DNA of 64,000 nucleotides from Hofstenia miamia. Lineage: Eukaryota; Xenacoelomorpha; Acoela. Numbering within the stretch: the stretch's first letter is position 1; every line of letters begins with the position of its first letter. Below, piece after piece: positions 21,430 through 33,035 of this stretch. Location of the stretch: the NCBI GenBank assembly GCA_004352715.1, contig SCFE01000116.1, positions 384,521 to 448,520 of the forward strand, written 5' to 3'. A model generated the notes under the pieces. The model did no database searches. It saw nothing but the letters and a program-made list of their open reading frames with translations, and was not told where the DNA came from. The translations under genes and the position numbers were made by a program.

Positions 21430-22330
21430 GCTCCATAGGGTGGAACTAGGAACGGGAAGGCCACCAACAGGGAGACGCAGAGAGAAGAATGGCACGAGGA
21501 ATGGACTTGAATAAAGAGAATTTCACAGCGGATAAGGTATTAAAAGGAACATTACGGAAAAGGGCAAATAGCGAGGAATTAGCTTTGCGAAGACACAAAG
21601 ACACATGTCCAGTCCAATTTAAGTTTGCAGCAAGTTGAACTCCAAGATGAGTGTGATGAGGCGCAAAGTTCACAGGTAGAGGCAAATCAGAAGGGGGAGC
21701 CACAGAAAAGGAAATACCACATGTCTTGGTAGCGCTAAATTCAAGATGGTTGACAGAGAACCAAGTGGACGAATGCTCAAGATTAGAAGAAATATTAGAA
21801 GCAAAAGACAGCCAAAATCGAAGATCGCAGTGTCGTCGACATACAACAGGCAAGACGAGTTGAGAACAGAATGAGGGAGGTCGTTAATGGCAATGGGGAA
21901 GAAAAGAACAGCAAACACTGTGCCTTGAGGGGGACCAGTATTAACGGGGACAGGATAAGAGATAGACGAGTTGATTTTGACACATTGGTGGCACTTGGTC
22001 AGGTAAGACTGCAACAGTTGGATGAAATCCGCATCAAAACCAAATAAACTTAACTTGTCAAGCAGAATGGAATAAGGGAGGTGGTCAAATGCTTTTGAGA
22101 TGTCAAGAAAGATAATACAACCAGGATCATTACAATTAGAGTAAAAGTAGCAGTTTTCGATCAGTGTGAGTAAGTTAGTAATCGTAGACCAAACAGGAAG
22201 GTTGCCATGCTGAGAAGAAGAGATGAGGTGACGAATTTTTGGGAATAAAAAACGAAAAACAAGGCGTTCAAAGATGATAGAAAAGCTATTGGGCGGCAGG
22301 ACGTGACCTGCAACGAGGGATGATTCGATG
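21430..22330 (-). pseudogene. LINE fragment with YVDD reverse transcriptase (family B)
   Basis: On the minus strand the reading frames give, in order, ERLVFRFLFPKIRHLISSSQ, then IIFLDISKAFDHLPYSILLD (motif A, first Asp), GPPQGTVFAVLFF (the 'PQGs.lsp.LF' box), LLYVDDTAIF (catalytic YVDD) and HLGVQLAANLNWTGHV (the 'lGv.ld..L.w..Hi' box). This is the palm-to-thumb region of a jockey/CR1-type LINE. Two or three frameshifts break it. A second copy of the same family on the plus strand is at 33900-34367. Confidence 0.85.
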
Positions 22331-22672
22331 ATGTTGAAGAAGACTTCGAAACGTCCGATGACGGCTGGACACGAAACCTACAATGATTTCCAAGGCATTG
22401 TCAATTTACGGGAGACTACTAGAGTATGTCATGTCTGCGCGCCAATCAGAAGGAACAGGTCTGCGTTGCTGAAGGATGAAAATGACGTGAAACAAGGTAT
22501 GAATGCGCTCCATGTCAGAAAGCATTTTGTGTTTCTCCTTGCTTTGGTCGCTGACACACAGTTGAAAATTTGATTAGATTTACGAATGATGTGTATCGCC
22601 ATAAATAATTGAGCGATTGACAAATATATAACAGAAATTTTGACGTTCATATTTAAAATAAAATAAAAAAAC
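22331..22672. other. LINE-flanking DNA, no confident gene
   Basis: An 81-codon ORF at 22328-22573 (+) has scattered Cys and basic residues but no recognised domain. It may be antisense to the LINE. Confidence 0.3.
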
Positions 22673-23070
22673 GTATGTTAATAAGGCTTTCACAACTTAA
22701 CTTTGCTTCATCAGGGTAAAATTAAATGCGGTAAATATAATATTTTACAAAATTTATCTAATTAAAATACGTAAAGTTCATTATTAATTTGATTGTTCAT
22801 TAAAGTTTGATTTCTATTTAAATGTTCTTTAATTACTATTGATTCTGCTATATTTGAATTTTGATGTTGAACTATTATTCTAAAATTATTTTCTTTTGCT
22901 CTATACTGATGTTGATATATATCTGCATGTGGCCTTTTAGATGTCATTATTGCGTACTCCAAAATGTCTTGAAGTTTGTTCAATGTATGAAATATTACAT
23001 TCATCACAGTTGTATTCATAGACTACAGACGACTTAAGACATATTGGAGTGTCATATTTGTTTTAGATTA
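22673..23070 (-). pseudogene. Penelope-like element 3' fragment (GIY-YIG endonuclease region)
   Basis: The minus strand from about 23030 reads SVVYEYNCDECNISYIEQTS, matching the start of the GIY-YIG endonuclease of Penelope-like retroelements, where 'VVY.i.C..C...YIG.T.r.l..R..eH' is conserved. The invariant second Gly of YIG reads Glu. The following 70 codons are open in another frame and include NIAESIVIKEH, which resembles the 'S.vaeH....H' block. It is truncated and frameshifted. Confidence 0.55.
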
Positions 23071-23462
23071 AATCTTTGGTCTTTTTGCTTGTAAAGGCTA
23101 TTGTTATTTTATGCATTAGGCTATTATTTTCTTTTTTGATGCGATGTTTGATATATTTACATGATGTTTCACAAATATATGATCATTTCCAATATACATA
23201 TTCTTCTTTTTTTCCATCTTCACAATTTCTTGATATTAAAATTTTATCTATTAGCTTTCTGATTAATTGAAAATAAACTAAATTTTTGGGCCTGAATTTG
23301 AATCTTTCCCCTATATTTACTTAGGGTTTCTATTCACAGGGACATTGATTAAAAATTTACGAAAATTGGAATTGACAAAATGGAACGTATTGCTAAAGAT
23401 CAAAATTTTTCTGTTAATGATTGCAGAAATATGAAAATGAGTGTCTCAATACTTATGGCCTG

Positions 23463-23465
<3 letters not shown>
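23071..23465. other. Intergenic DNA, nothing recognised
   Basis: AT-rich; a 64-codon hydrophobic ORF here is not supported by any motif. Confidence 0.4.

Positions 23466-23498
<33 letters not shown>
23466..23498. repeat. (TA)n microsatellite
   Basis: Pure TA tract followed directly by the first of several CTCGCTCTNTGTACA motifs. Confidence 0.95.
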
Positions 23499-23500
<2 letters not shown>

Positions 23501-23965
23501 CTCTCTGTACAAAAGTTGTTAAGAACTCGCTCTGTGTACACATTATATTTATATCTCGCTCTGTGTACACTATTTCAAACAATTAATTTTTTTTTCATTT
23601 ATTTCTCGCTTGTGTGCTTTTTTATAATAATTATGTATAGAAATGTTATTTTCACGCTATTATCCTAAACGTTGTTTAATCGGTACATTGTTTAATCCAG
23701 ATATCTCAGTAGTTTGCGAATATTTACATAATTAAGTTTACATTATGTAGTAATAATGAAATGATTTAATCTGAAAACAATTATTTGCTCATATGTTTTT
23801 ATTCTTTGCCATCCATGCTCTCGAATCCGGATTAATTGAAGTCTTAAATTATGGTAAAACCTTAGCAAATATTAAGTTATATGATAGTATTCACAATTTA
23901 TATTTTGCGATTTAGCAAAAATTTTCGCTTAAGAAAGCGGGATTGAACATATTTACAAACAATCT

Positions 23966-25044
23966 GTCTAATCCGGACTTCAAAAAATTTTTATAGTAAC
24001 TGCAATAATTACTAACGATTAATAATTTTTTAATATAGTAATTAACATCAGAAATAATTGCTTAAGAATATTTTCCTGCATTGTATTAGTTGCGTTTAAT
24101 CCGCCATTCTCTAATTTGTCTATTTTGGGAAATAAAACATTTTTAAGCAATATAAGATACGTTCAGCTTCACTGTTTTCAAAATATTGAAATACAATCAA
24201 TCTTTATTTAATTCTCTTGATTCTTTGTATGTTATATTTATAGTCTTCCATTGTATGGGATTTATTTTAATTCTGCCTAATCTGGATTTTTAAATTGAGC
24301 CCTTTTACTTTATTTCGTTTTTTGCGCATTCGCAATTTAACAAGAGCATATATTTTTGCCGAGGCGTTAATTTTGGTGTCCGCAGAGGAGAACTTAATTC
24401 TAAAATTTCCATATTCATCATTTGATCTTCATCGGAACAGTTTGTGAATTCGCCCATTATTTTAGCTCAGTAAACTATAATAGTGCTTAAAAATTTATGA
24501 ATATGTATTTATAATTAAGTTTTACATGTGCGGAATATCATCAATGAAGTTCCGAAATCAATCATTAACTATTCAACTTGCTTTCTGGCGACAATCACTG
24601 CAACAATAGCTGCAATGCTTTTAACTAACTAGAAATTCTATTCTACTTATCACAGAAATGCTAACATCTGTCAATTTGCCAACGTCAATTAATTAGTAAA
24701 AACTCAATTTTTCGCAATAAATCCTACTTGTTGATAGTAATTACAGTGAACAATTCCAATCAGCATTTAATTGAACAATCCACACACTTATTTGAAGCCC
24801 AAGATTTTAAATAATTAATTATACCAGGGCATACTTCTTAGTACAAATATTATACAATAAAACCATTGCTGCTTTACAGTGGCCGGAATAGACAGCTTGC
24901 AATTCTTTGCAGTTATTTTCGCACATACCTTGCGTACTATCATATTCATTCATCTAAGTATTTGATTTGGATCTCTATTAAAATATTGAACTTCAAATTC
25001 CTGTTACAAATAGATATTGAAAGTAAAATCCGGATTAGACAGCT
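23966..25044 (-). mobile_element. Candidate DNA transposon bounded by CTGTCTAATCCGGA inverted repeats
   Basis: CTGTCTAATCCGGA on the plus strand near 23967 faces the same sequence on the minus strand near 25025-25040. Additional TAATCCGGA-like octamers occur at about 23826, 24104 and 24280. Multiple TAATCCG-type repeats near the ends recall pogo/Tigger elements, but no CENP-B or DDE domain is visible. A 50-codon minus-strand ORF lies in the middle. Confidence 0.35.
24305..24457 (-). CDS. Unassigned 50-aa ORF (MGEFTNCSDEDQ...)
   Basis: ATG at 24457-24455 to TAA at 24307-24305 on the minus strand. The residues (MGEFTNCSDEDQMMNMEILE followed by SSPLRTPKLTPRQKYMLLL) have coding-like composition and an acidic-then-basic layout. 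LTPRQKYMLLL could be the start of a helix-turn-helix like those at the N-terminus of pogo-type transposases, or this could be the first exon of a host gene. No downstream exon was identified. Confidence 0.3.
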   Translation of the reverse strand: MGEFTNCSDEDQMMNMEILELSSPLRTPKLTPRQKYMLLLNCECAKNEIK

Positions 25045-25368
25045 GAATTTTTTTTTATTATTTTGACATTTATATTTATTATTATAGCGGTTATTGGCAT
25101 AAACATTTTATATTTGGAGTTTATTATAAGAATAAATGCTCCATGATTGTTACCAAAGTGTACAGGAAGCGCGAGGTGTACAGAGAGCGAGATATAAATA
25201 TTGATCTATATTTTTTGAAAAATCAAGGTTGTTTCTATATGCCTTTGAGTAGCGTTCATATTTTTAACAATAAAAATTTTATAGGCTTTTGTGGATTTAT
25301 ACCTCGCTCTCTGTAATATGGGATTTTTTACTCACCTCGCCTAAATTGACATTTTCACAGTACAGAGA

Positions 25369-25869
25369 TATATATATATANNNNNNNNNNNNNNNNNNNN
25401 NNNNNNNNNNNNNNNNNNNNNNNNNNNNNNNNNNNNNNNNNNNNNNNNNNNNNNNNNNNNNNNNNNNNNNNNNNNNNNNNNNNNNNNNNNNNNNNNNNNN
25501 NNNNNNNNNNNNNNNNNNNNNNNNNNNNNNNNNNNNNNNNNNNNNNNNNNNNNNNNNNNNNNNNNNNNNNNNNNNNNNNNNNNNNNNNNNNNNNNNNNNN
25601 NNNNNNNNNNNNNNNNNNNNNNNNNNNNNNNNNNNNNNNNNNNNNNNNNNNNNNNNNNNNNNNNNNNNNNNNNNNNNNNNNNNNNNNNNNNNNNNNNNNN
25701 NNNNNNNNNNNNNNNNNNNNNNNNNNNNNNNNNNNNNNNNNNNNNNNNNNNNNNNNNNNNNNNNNNNNNNNNNNNNNNNNNNNNNNNNNNNNNNNNNNNN
25801 NNNNNNNNNNNNNNNNNNNNNNNNNNNNNNNNNNNNNNNNNNNNNNNNNNNNNNNNNNNNNNNNNNNNN
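25369..25869. other. (TA)n tract and assembly gap (N 25381-25869)
   Basis: A short TA tract runs into 489 N. Sequence resumes at 25870 without TA. ORFs across it are artefacts. Confidence 0.95.
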
Positions 25870-26340
25870 ACGGGCTGGTTCACTAATTCAATGGTGTGAG
25901 CCAAGCAGGAGTGGCCAATAAAGAAGTCGGCATATATACAACTCTATCAAGAACATAGAATAAATTACCAAAGAATATTGGAAATCCTTAAATACTTATA
26001 AATTTCTTAGTTATTTTGTAAACCTTTTAAGAAAACAGATTTAAAATTTTGTAAATAAGTATGCAGTGTCAGTACTCTTTAATATCAAAGCATAACAGAC
26101 GAAAGTGAGAAGGGAAACCGGTGTCTTCTGATTTTTCAGCAAACCGTGACCAATGTCTTGTGAATTTTATGAAAACATTTTTAATAATATTGAGAATTAT
26201 AAAAAAAATTTTTTAGCCGCTGAAGGCATACACAACAAGAAAAGAAGACGCTTCAAGAAAGCATCGTTAAAGTATAATATACTGATAATTACAATACGGA
26301 AGCATGTATTGCCGAACATATCACATTTATGTGAAATTTT
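25870..26340. other. Upstream of candidate Gi exon 1; no firm feature
   Basis: A 73-codon ORF at 26153-26374 includes basic residues (KKRRRFKKA) but no domain. TTTTTCAG acceptor-like and other splice-like sites are present. If 26341-26359 is a coding first exon, this stretch would be its 5' UTR or promoter. Confidence 0.3.
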
Positions 26341-26359
26341 ATGGGTTGTTATTTTTCAG
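26341..26359 (+). CDS. Candidate first coding exon of the Gi alpha gene (MGCYFS)
   Basis: ATG GGT TGT TAT TTT TCA G is followed immediately by GTAAAG, a good donor. It encodes Met-Gly-Cys, the N-myristoylation/palmitoylation start shared by Gi-class alpha subunits, and leaves one base. That base joined to AA at 35838-35839 makes GAA (Glu), and the total becomes 1053 nt, or 350 residues plus stop, close to the usual 354. It is the only ATG-GGN-TGY I noticed upstream of the gene in this window. The implied intron is 9.5 kb and would contain other genes and transposons, so chance remains possible. Confidence 0.4.
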
Positions 26360-29300
26360 GTAAAGCGAAAGTAGTATGGCCACATAGAATTCAATATTTA
26401 TATCACAAGATATAATGTTGCCACTTGTTCTTGTATAAAACTATATTGCCACTTGGTTTTTTAATATAAACACAATTTTTTTACTCAGAACAGCTTCACG
26501 TGATATTGCCACCTAATTTTATACGATAGAATACCATTTACGTAAAACCGCTTAAGTCCTTTTACTTAATACCGTTATAAATTATATTGTTACCCGATTT
26601 TCTAGTATAAAACTATTTCCTTACTTGATCTACTCCTAATGCAGCTAACGCTTAATCTAAAGAAGCTATTATATGGGAAATTTTTTCCCTTTTATAAAGT
26701 CTGACTGGTTCGTGTCAGAAAATATTACACATGACTATTATAAACATTTGTTTTAAGTTGAAAAATTCCATCTTGTTTATCATTAACTACCAGAAAATGC
26801 TGTCAAATGTTTAAAATTGATGAATTGAAAGATAATGTATTTATATTTGACATGAAGAGTGGAAGACCATTACATTTTTAATTTGAATGTAGTTTGATAT
26901 TATTGTTGCATTATTTTATTATACTTATATCATGTGGTAAAACTAATAACACAGATTTTTTAGATGTTATATTTTCCGGTGATAATAAAGTTTAGTTAAA
27001 TTTGAATGAAAAATACATAGTCCATAAAACCATCTAAAAAGATTTAGAACATCATTCTGAAATGAAATGAATCTACATTACACAAAAAATGTCTGGCCAA
27101 AATGAAATTGCGCAAACCTTAAAATTCAGCAATAATTTGGAATTAGTGATTCCTCTGACAAGTTGCTAACCTAACCGAAAATTGACCTAGCAAGAAGCCG
27201 TAGTGTTGACACATCACATTTTTAAAAACTAGAAAACAGTCTCTACGAATAGATTGTAGGTATTAGAAATTATTTTAAAAAAGGTGAGGTTTGCTGACAT
27301 CAAAAATATACATTATATAACTTTACGACTGTACATGTATAATATGATTTGGTATTTAAATAATAAATATACAAGAATACTTTTAGATAATTTACAATTG
27401 CCTTAATTAAAATTTCGAAATGTAGAATCGTATACAGTTTTTGCTCGTCTTGAGAGATGCAGAAAATTTGTGAAGATGTCTAATGCAATCTGTTTTCATT
27501 CGTCTCCTCCGGTTCTCAAATTCGCGAACATAATATAGCTCAAAGACAAAATCTCCATAGCAAAGAAAACGTAATACTTGCATGAATTGATTTAGTTGGT
27601 AATCATTAGTTATTTTATGTATTTCGCAGTTCTAAAATATTGAAATTGCGTAAGCAAAACAAAAAGGTAAAATTTCAATAGCAAATTCTAGTTGAATTCC
27701 AAAACATTTTTAACATAAATGCATTACAACTTTGGCACAGTAGCAAACCCCAAAAAACTACGAACATGCTCATATTAGAAATCATTGCAGTAAAATGAAG
27801 TGTGCTTTCATTTCTATATTAAAAAAACTTTATAATCAAACATTCGTTGTTTACAGAGAAACAGCGGTGTGAGATATTCGATATTAACATGCTATCTATG
27901 AATTATAAAACCGTCAAAAGACGTACCGTATGGTTAAGCATTTTATAATTAAAGTTTATTCAATAAATTTATGATGTCCCATTTTTGTAATGAGAGGCTG
28001 TACAGCAAGGGCGTAAAAATACATTACATTTTAGCGTAAAATTGTAGCAAGCATCTTACATATTTCATTACATATTATTAGAAACGCTACATAATATTTC
28101 TACTAATATTTAATGTTACAGTTCGTCTTTTATTTTAATGTGATGCAATAAAGGACTATATAAATTTGTAACACTTTGAATACGCCTAAAACGACAAGGA
28201 TATTTTCAAGTTTGAATCATGATTTTCACATAAATTTACTTTGTTTATCATAATTTTACATACATGCGAATTTTACTCCAATCCTTATTTTTTGGACCAA
28301 TTACATTAATATTTTTAAAAAAGCTATTTCGTATGATTACATTGAGCACTTATACCAGCTTCTTTTTATGGAATAAAGTTTCATGGAAACATTTTTTAAT
28401 ATTCAATTATATATGTAATTGCTTCAGTCAATGAAAAGTAATAATCACTTGCATAAATTAATGTTTTCATCAATAATTTATGATTTCATATGGATGATTT
28501 AATAATCTGAATTTCATCGATTTGGGTGTAATCGAATACTGTTTAATTAGAACGACCACTGCGTCAGATATTCAAGTATAAAACTTTTTGATTGAGAACA
28601 TGAGCATTATGTGCGTGTATTATGATCTAGTTTTAATCTATAATATATACAGATAGCTATAGAAGTTCTACCAGCTGTACTCTGTACAATACAATGCAGT
28701 ACAATATATTTCGTCAAACAATTTTCAATAAAATTAAATCAAATTTAACAAAATATTTGAACATTAGTGATGATGTATTAAATTTATCCTAGTTTTGCTA
28801 TTTGCTACCCTAATTTTGCTTCTAGTATGTTACCTATAGTCTTTTAGTAATGCGTTAATGTAAATTATTTCAATAGGTAATTTTGACGTCAGTGTAAATT
28901 CAGTGTAAAAGCAGTATTTTGCTTGAAATAAACTACTTTGTAAAGTTTAAGAAGATATATTCCGCATTTCATTCCATATAATTTCAGCTTGTAAAGTAAT
29001 CGTGAAATTTGACTGTTGTTTTCTATTCCTGAATTGCATCACAAAATTGTCTGAGTTCGTTTTGATGATGTGACAAATGAAATATTTTACTTTATTACGC
29101 TGTCTTGTGCAAGACTAGTAGCGAATATGTACATACAATTTAATAGTTTTATTTTATTTGATTTTCATGAAATTGTTCTAATTTAATAAAGTTTGGGGAG
29201 TATAGATGTGTAATTTAAGCATGATAATTTATATTTTCTCAAGAGCATGCATAGTTCAACAACGAAGATCAAAAATATCTAGCTATTGAAATTTTCTGTT

Positions 29301-30917
29301 TGCAAAATAATCCTTATCCATATTAATATAATTATTCCTATTTACAATTAAATTTGGCCTATGTTTAAAAGAAACTCGAGTAGGATCATTAATCACACTT
29401 GGTGTTTACGTTAGAGCAGAAACTTTAAATGTATTAATATATTGCACACATAAAAATGTCTTTCATTATTTCTTTGTATCCTCTTTCAAATTTTAAATGA
29501 TTCTCAAGTGCTTTAAGTTTTCTAAAGATTGTATGGAAACATGAAAATACTTTTGCAACGGAAAATGTAAGAAATTGTTGGAAATGCAGACTCTTCAACC
29601 TAAGTTTAGGAATTTCTAGAATGAAAGAAAAATGAACAACATGAATTATGCTATTCAACCAAATACAATTTTATAATCTCACAAAGAGAATGATACTTCC
29701 AAACAATATTATATTGGTTTAAACACAGAGTATAAATCATGATGTAACTTAAGTACTTACTATACATACGTATATATATTTTTTTTCCTCTACAATTTAC
29801 TGCAAATTGACATTGGGTTCTCAATACCGTTGGATTGCAAACAAAACTGCATATAGAGAATAGTATACTAATATAATCATTGATATTATTTTAATGCTAG
29901 CTATATTTAATTATACCTAGTCAACGAGATTTAAAAAATTATATTTATCAAGTAAAACGACGTGTCGCAATTCTGGATATCGCATTGGAAATCCGGATAG
30001 TATGACAGTCTGTAAATGTTCGTTTCCCTTTTATCGTAGTAGTGCTCAGGTTGCTTTTATTAGTTTTAACTTTCCGTTTTCATTTTATATACTTTACCTA
30101 CTATTTAATGAATGCTACATTGCAGAAAATTTTTTAATAAAGATTTAACTAAAACTTTGTTTTTTCACATAATACTTTGGTCAAATTTTGTTCATTTTTA
30201 AGTTAAAAATTGCTGATAAATTGATTTTCTTAAAGTACTTACATGTACATGCACCGAAAAGTTTACATTTGTGAATTAATAATGTAATAGAGAGGAAGTT
30301 AAAATTTACTTTCATTCGTTAAAGCTTTAGAATTTTTCACGTTCACGCGTTAATATACGTTAATTCCCATCCAATTGTAAATTCAACAACCAAATAATCT
30401 ATTGTTTAGATAAAATCATACAGGTGTATTTGCATTTACGTAACGTGGACAGTATCAATTTTAACGGTATTTGATGCTAATTTTTTGTAAATCATGCGGT
30501 TTATTCTTTATCCTAATAAGATTATGTAATATTTGCTTTAAGATTTCAATATTAAACATCAGCTTCCACATAAATGCAATGACTAATTTCTCCTAATGTT
30601 GACATTGAGCTCATTTCGCCCAATTATTCCCTAACGACAATGCGCTATTTTAACGGCCTTAAAATGTTTAAACTAGCTAATTAAATTCTCTCGAGACTGA
30701 TAAAAGCGGTAAATACAATTTTTCGTATTACAAACTTTTAGAATTAAACTCTTGTGGAAGATCAATATATTAAGAATTAGTAAGAACTGTTTGTATGTAT
30801 ATCTTTATTTTAACCTTATTTACCTTTTTGTGTTTTAAGCCGAATTAATAAATACAGGTGTAAAATAGTGTAATTTCTACACAAAAAGTGAATGTAATGA
30901 TTAGACCTAAATGGCCT
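26360..30917. other. Long AT-rich region without recognised genes
   Basis: About 4.5 kb with only short ORFs (for example 74 codons at 29434-29658, -) and no transposon signature. If the candidate first exon is right, this is Gi intron 1 sequence. I see no RNA gene or tandem repeat. Confidence 0.45.
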
Positions 30918-31107
30918 AATATATATATATANNNNNNNNNNNNNNNNNNNNNNNNNNNNNNNNNNNNNNNNNNNNNNNNNNNNNNNNNNNNNNNNNNNNN
31001 NNNNNNNNNNNNNNNNNNNNNNNNNNNNNNNNNNNNNNNNNNNNNNNNNNNNNNNNNNNNNNNNNNNNNNNNNNNNNNNNNNNNNNNNNNNNNNNNNNNN
31101 NNNNNNN

Positions 31108-31141
<34 letters not shown>
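30918..31141. other. Assembly gap (N 30932-31107) within a (TA)n tract
   Basis: TA repeats at 30918-30931 and 31111-31141 flank 176 N, which fits an expanded microsatellite that could not be assembled. Confidence 0.95.
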
Positions 31142-31143
<2 letters not shown>

Positions 31144-32036
31144 TGATCTTTTCTGTATAGCTGTATAAATCATAATTAACTTAATTGCATTTTGTTAAAA
31201 TCCACATTTTTGTTTAATCGGCAAAATTTCAAAATTCCTTGATTAAAAGCTTTCTTAACTTTTAACGGAGCAATGCAATTGGACCAAGAGTGAACTGGAC
31301 ATCAAAATCTCATCTGATAGATATGTGCTAAGGATAACATCACTGAATGTTTTGGAGAAAAAAGTGTCTTCAGATTTAGAGGTTTTTCAAAGGAATCCCA
31401 CTTAGAAGACCGCTATGCATTTGATTTAATGTCGTTCCGAAAATTTTCGGCATACGTTTTATCAGTATACAGTTATATGGGAAATAGAAAACTGCAATTG
31501 CCTTAAATGGGACAAATATAGTCAATCTGTCCGCTTTATGTAAATGTGCAGATTGCGTTTACTTCTTAAATATTTGACCTTGCGATTGTCTGATAATGTC
31601 TATTATTGGCTTTATTTGAAGTTGGGAGTTCGCAACGTGTTTACATATGAATCCCCCTTAGGGGGTATTTCTCTTAGTATTATTTAATGATTAGAATTGA
31701 AATAAGGTACACATGAATAGAAATAGCAAGGAATTTTCCTATTTTAAACAATTTAATCAAATTGCATTTTACAGAATTTGCTGGATTGATGGTAGATAAT
31801 ATTATATCAATGAATTGCCATTATCTATCCCTTTGTGCTTGCACATGGAATATATAAGTGTATTTGTATTATAGAGAAAACGGCTTGTTTTATTTTGTGT
31901 AAATTTCATTCGATTGTTTTACTTACATCACTACATTAGAAATAATTGAATTCTCATTTAAAATGTATACAAATATTCTATACGCTAGCAAATTTCATTT
32001 TTTAGTATCCCTGTGATCTCTTTTTGCTCATTTGCA
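31142..32036. other. Intergenic; weak degenerate coding trace at 31290-31490
   Basis: On the plus strand around 31293 a frame reads WTKSELDIKISSDRYVLRIT and continues to VSSDLEVFQRNPT before a stop. This has coding character but no family that I can name. It may be a decayed transposon or exon. Confidence 0.25.
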
Positions 32037-32408
32037 ATGTCTGTTGAGCATTGGAGTGAACTGGAGGATGAGTTAATGAGCAAGCACGATGAGATCCTCC
32101 GACTTAGAGAATCCTTGTTAAATGCATCTCTTGAAATTGGCAATACGAACTTTAGTGAATCAGATGGTAGAGATTTGAAAAATGTGAAGAATGAAGAGAA
32201 TCAATACTTATTTAAGAAAAAGCAGCGAAATGCAGATCTTTCTCAACAAGTTCGCAATGTTTTATTAGAAATGAAAAATCAGGAGTTGACCGAATCTGCA
32301 ATTCGATATAACGTATCAAAAGAGTTGTATTTTCAGTTTGTATCTAGTCAGTATCAAAGATGGCTTGACAATTTACCTGTAGAATATCGTGCTTCTCGCC
32401 AAAAATGA
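32037..32408 (+). CDS. Unrecognised 123-aa protein, probable coiled coil
   Basis: ATG at 32037 to TGA at 32406-32408, one uninterrupted frame with codon use like the Gi gene and no repeats. Residues 1-30 (MSVEHWSELEDELMSKHDEI then LRLRESLLNA) form an amphipathic heptad-like helix. A charged middle follows, and then another helical stretch DLSQQVRNVLLEMKNQELTE. The C-terminus SQYQRWLDNLPVEYRASRQK has several aromatics. It has no signal peptide or membrane segment. A GTG in frame at 32013 is not a plausible eukaryotic start, and an acceptor-like TTTTTTAG at about 32004 leaves room for a short 5' exon. The size suggests a complete small gene, possibly an adaptor or subunit of a complex. Function unknown. 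Confidence 0.55.
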   Translation: MSVEHWSELEDELMSKHDEILRLRESLLNASLEIGNTNFSESDGRDLKNVKNEENQYLFKKKQRNADLSQQVRNVLLEMKNQELTESAIRYNVSKELYFQFVSSQYQRWLDNLPVEYRASRQK

Positions 32409-32764
32409 ATGTAAATTTGTAAATTATTGTAAACATTGTAAATTTCTTAATCTTATTATTTTGTATTACTGACGCAACGATAGTTTTATACAGTGTAACT
32501 GATATGGTATGCGATAGTGAAAGGTCAACTTTAGATTTCTAAATTAAGTATTTCGTTTGTTTTTTCCGAAATGCAATTTTTCTTATTTTTGCTATTACTA
32601 CATTAATTTTGTTCTCTATTTTTTCTTATATGCTTAAATAGTTTCAAAATATTTTAATTACATTAGCAGGTGAAAGCAATTTTCAAATTGAAATCGAACA
32701 ACAACTTTGTGCATGTTCAATTTTTAATTGCATGTTTTGACATTTTTATTGAAAATTTTACATT

Positions 32765-32766
<2 letters not shown>
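32409..32766. other. 3' flank of the 123-aa ORF; nothing else
   Basis: AT-rich presumed 3' UTR and spacer with no further feature. Confidence 0.4.

Positions 32767-32806
<40 letters not shown>
32767..32806. repeat. (TA)n microsatellite
   Basis: Uninterrupted TA tract. Confidence 0.95.
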
Positions 32807-32807
<1 letters not shown>

Positions 32808-33035
32808 ATCTTAAAACACGAAATACTATTGATTTCACAAAGTTTATTTAATAGACCCCTTAGAAGTCAACACAATTTTACCTGCGTTTTTGTCACTTCT
32901 GAAAACACCTATTGAGTTCCTCCTCTAGAATGCTCTAGAAATAGTTTTCATCATAATGTCTTCTCTTGACTGAAATCGTGATACTTTTAGAGTAATTTTT
33001 AGCCGAGGGAATAGCAAGAAGTCACATTGTCCATG

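Larger units (their letters stand above)
23499..25315. repeat. Interspersed CTCGCTCTNTGTACA motif clusters flanking a 1.5 kb core
   Basis: The motif occurs at 23526-23540 and 23555-23569, partially at 23499 and 23605, in reverse orientation at 25177-25191 with a degenerate neighbour at 25159-25175, and forward again at 25303-25315. The clusters bracket the inverted-repeat region 23966-25044, and TA tracts lie outside them on both sides. This arrangement resembles subterminal repeats of a DNA transposon, although no transposase is seen. Confidence 0.45.
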
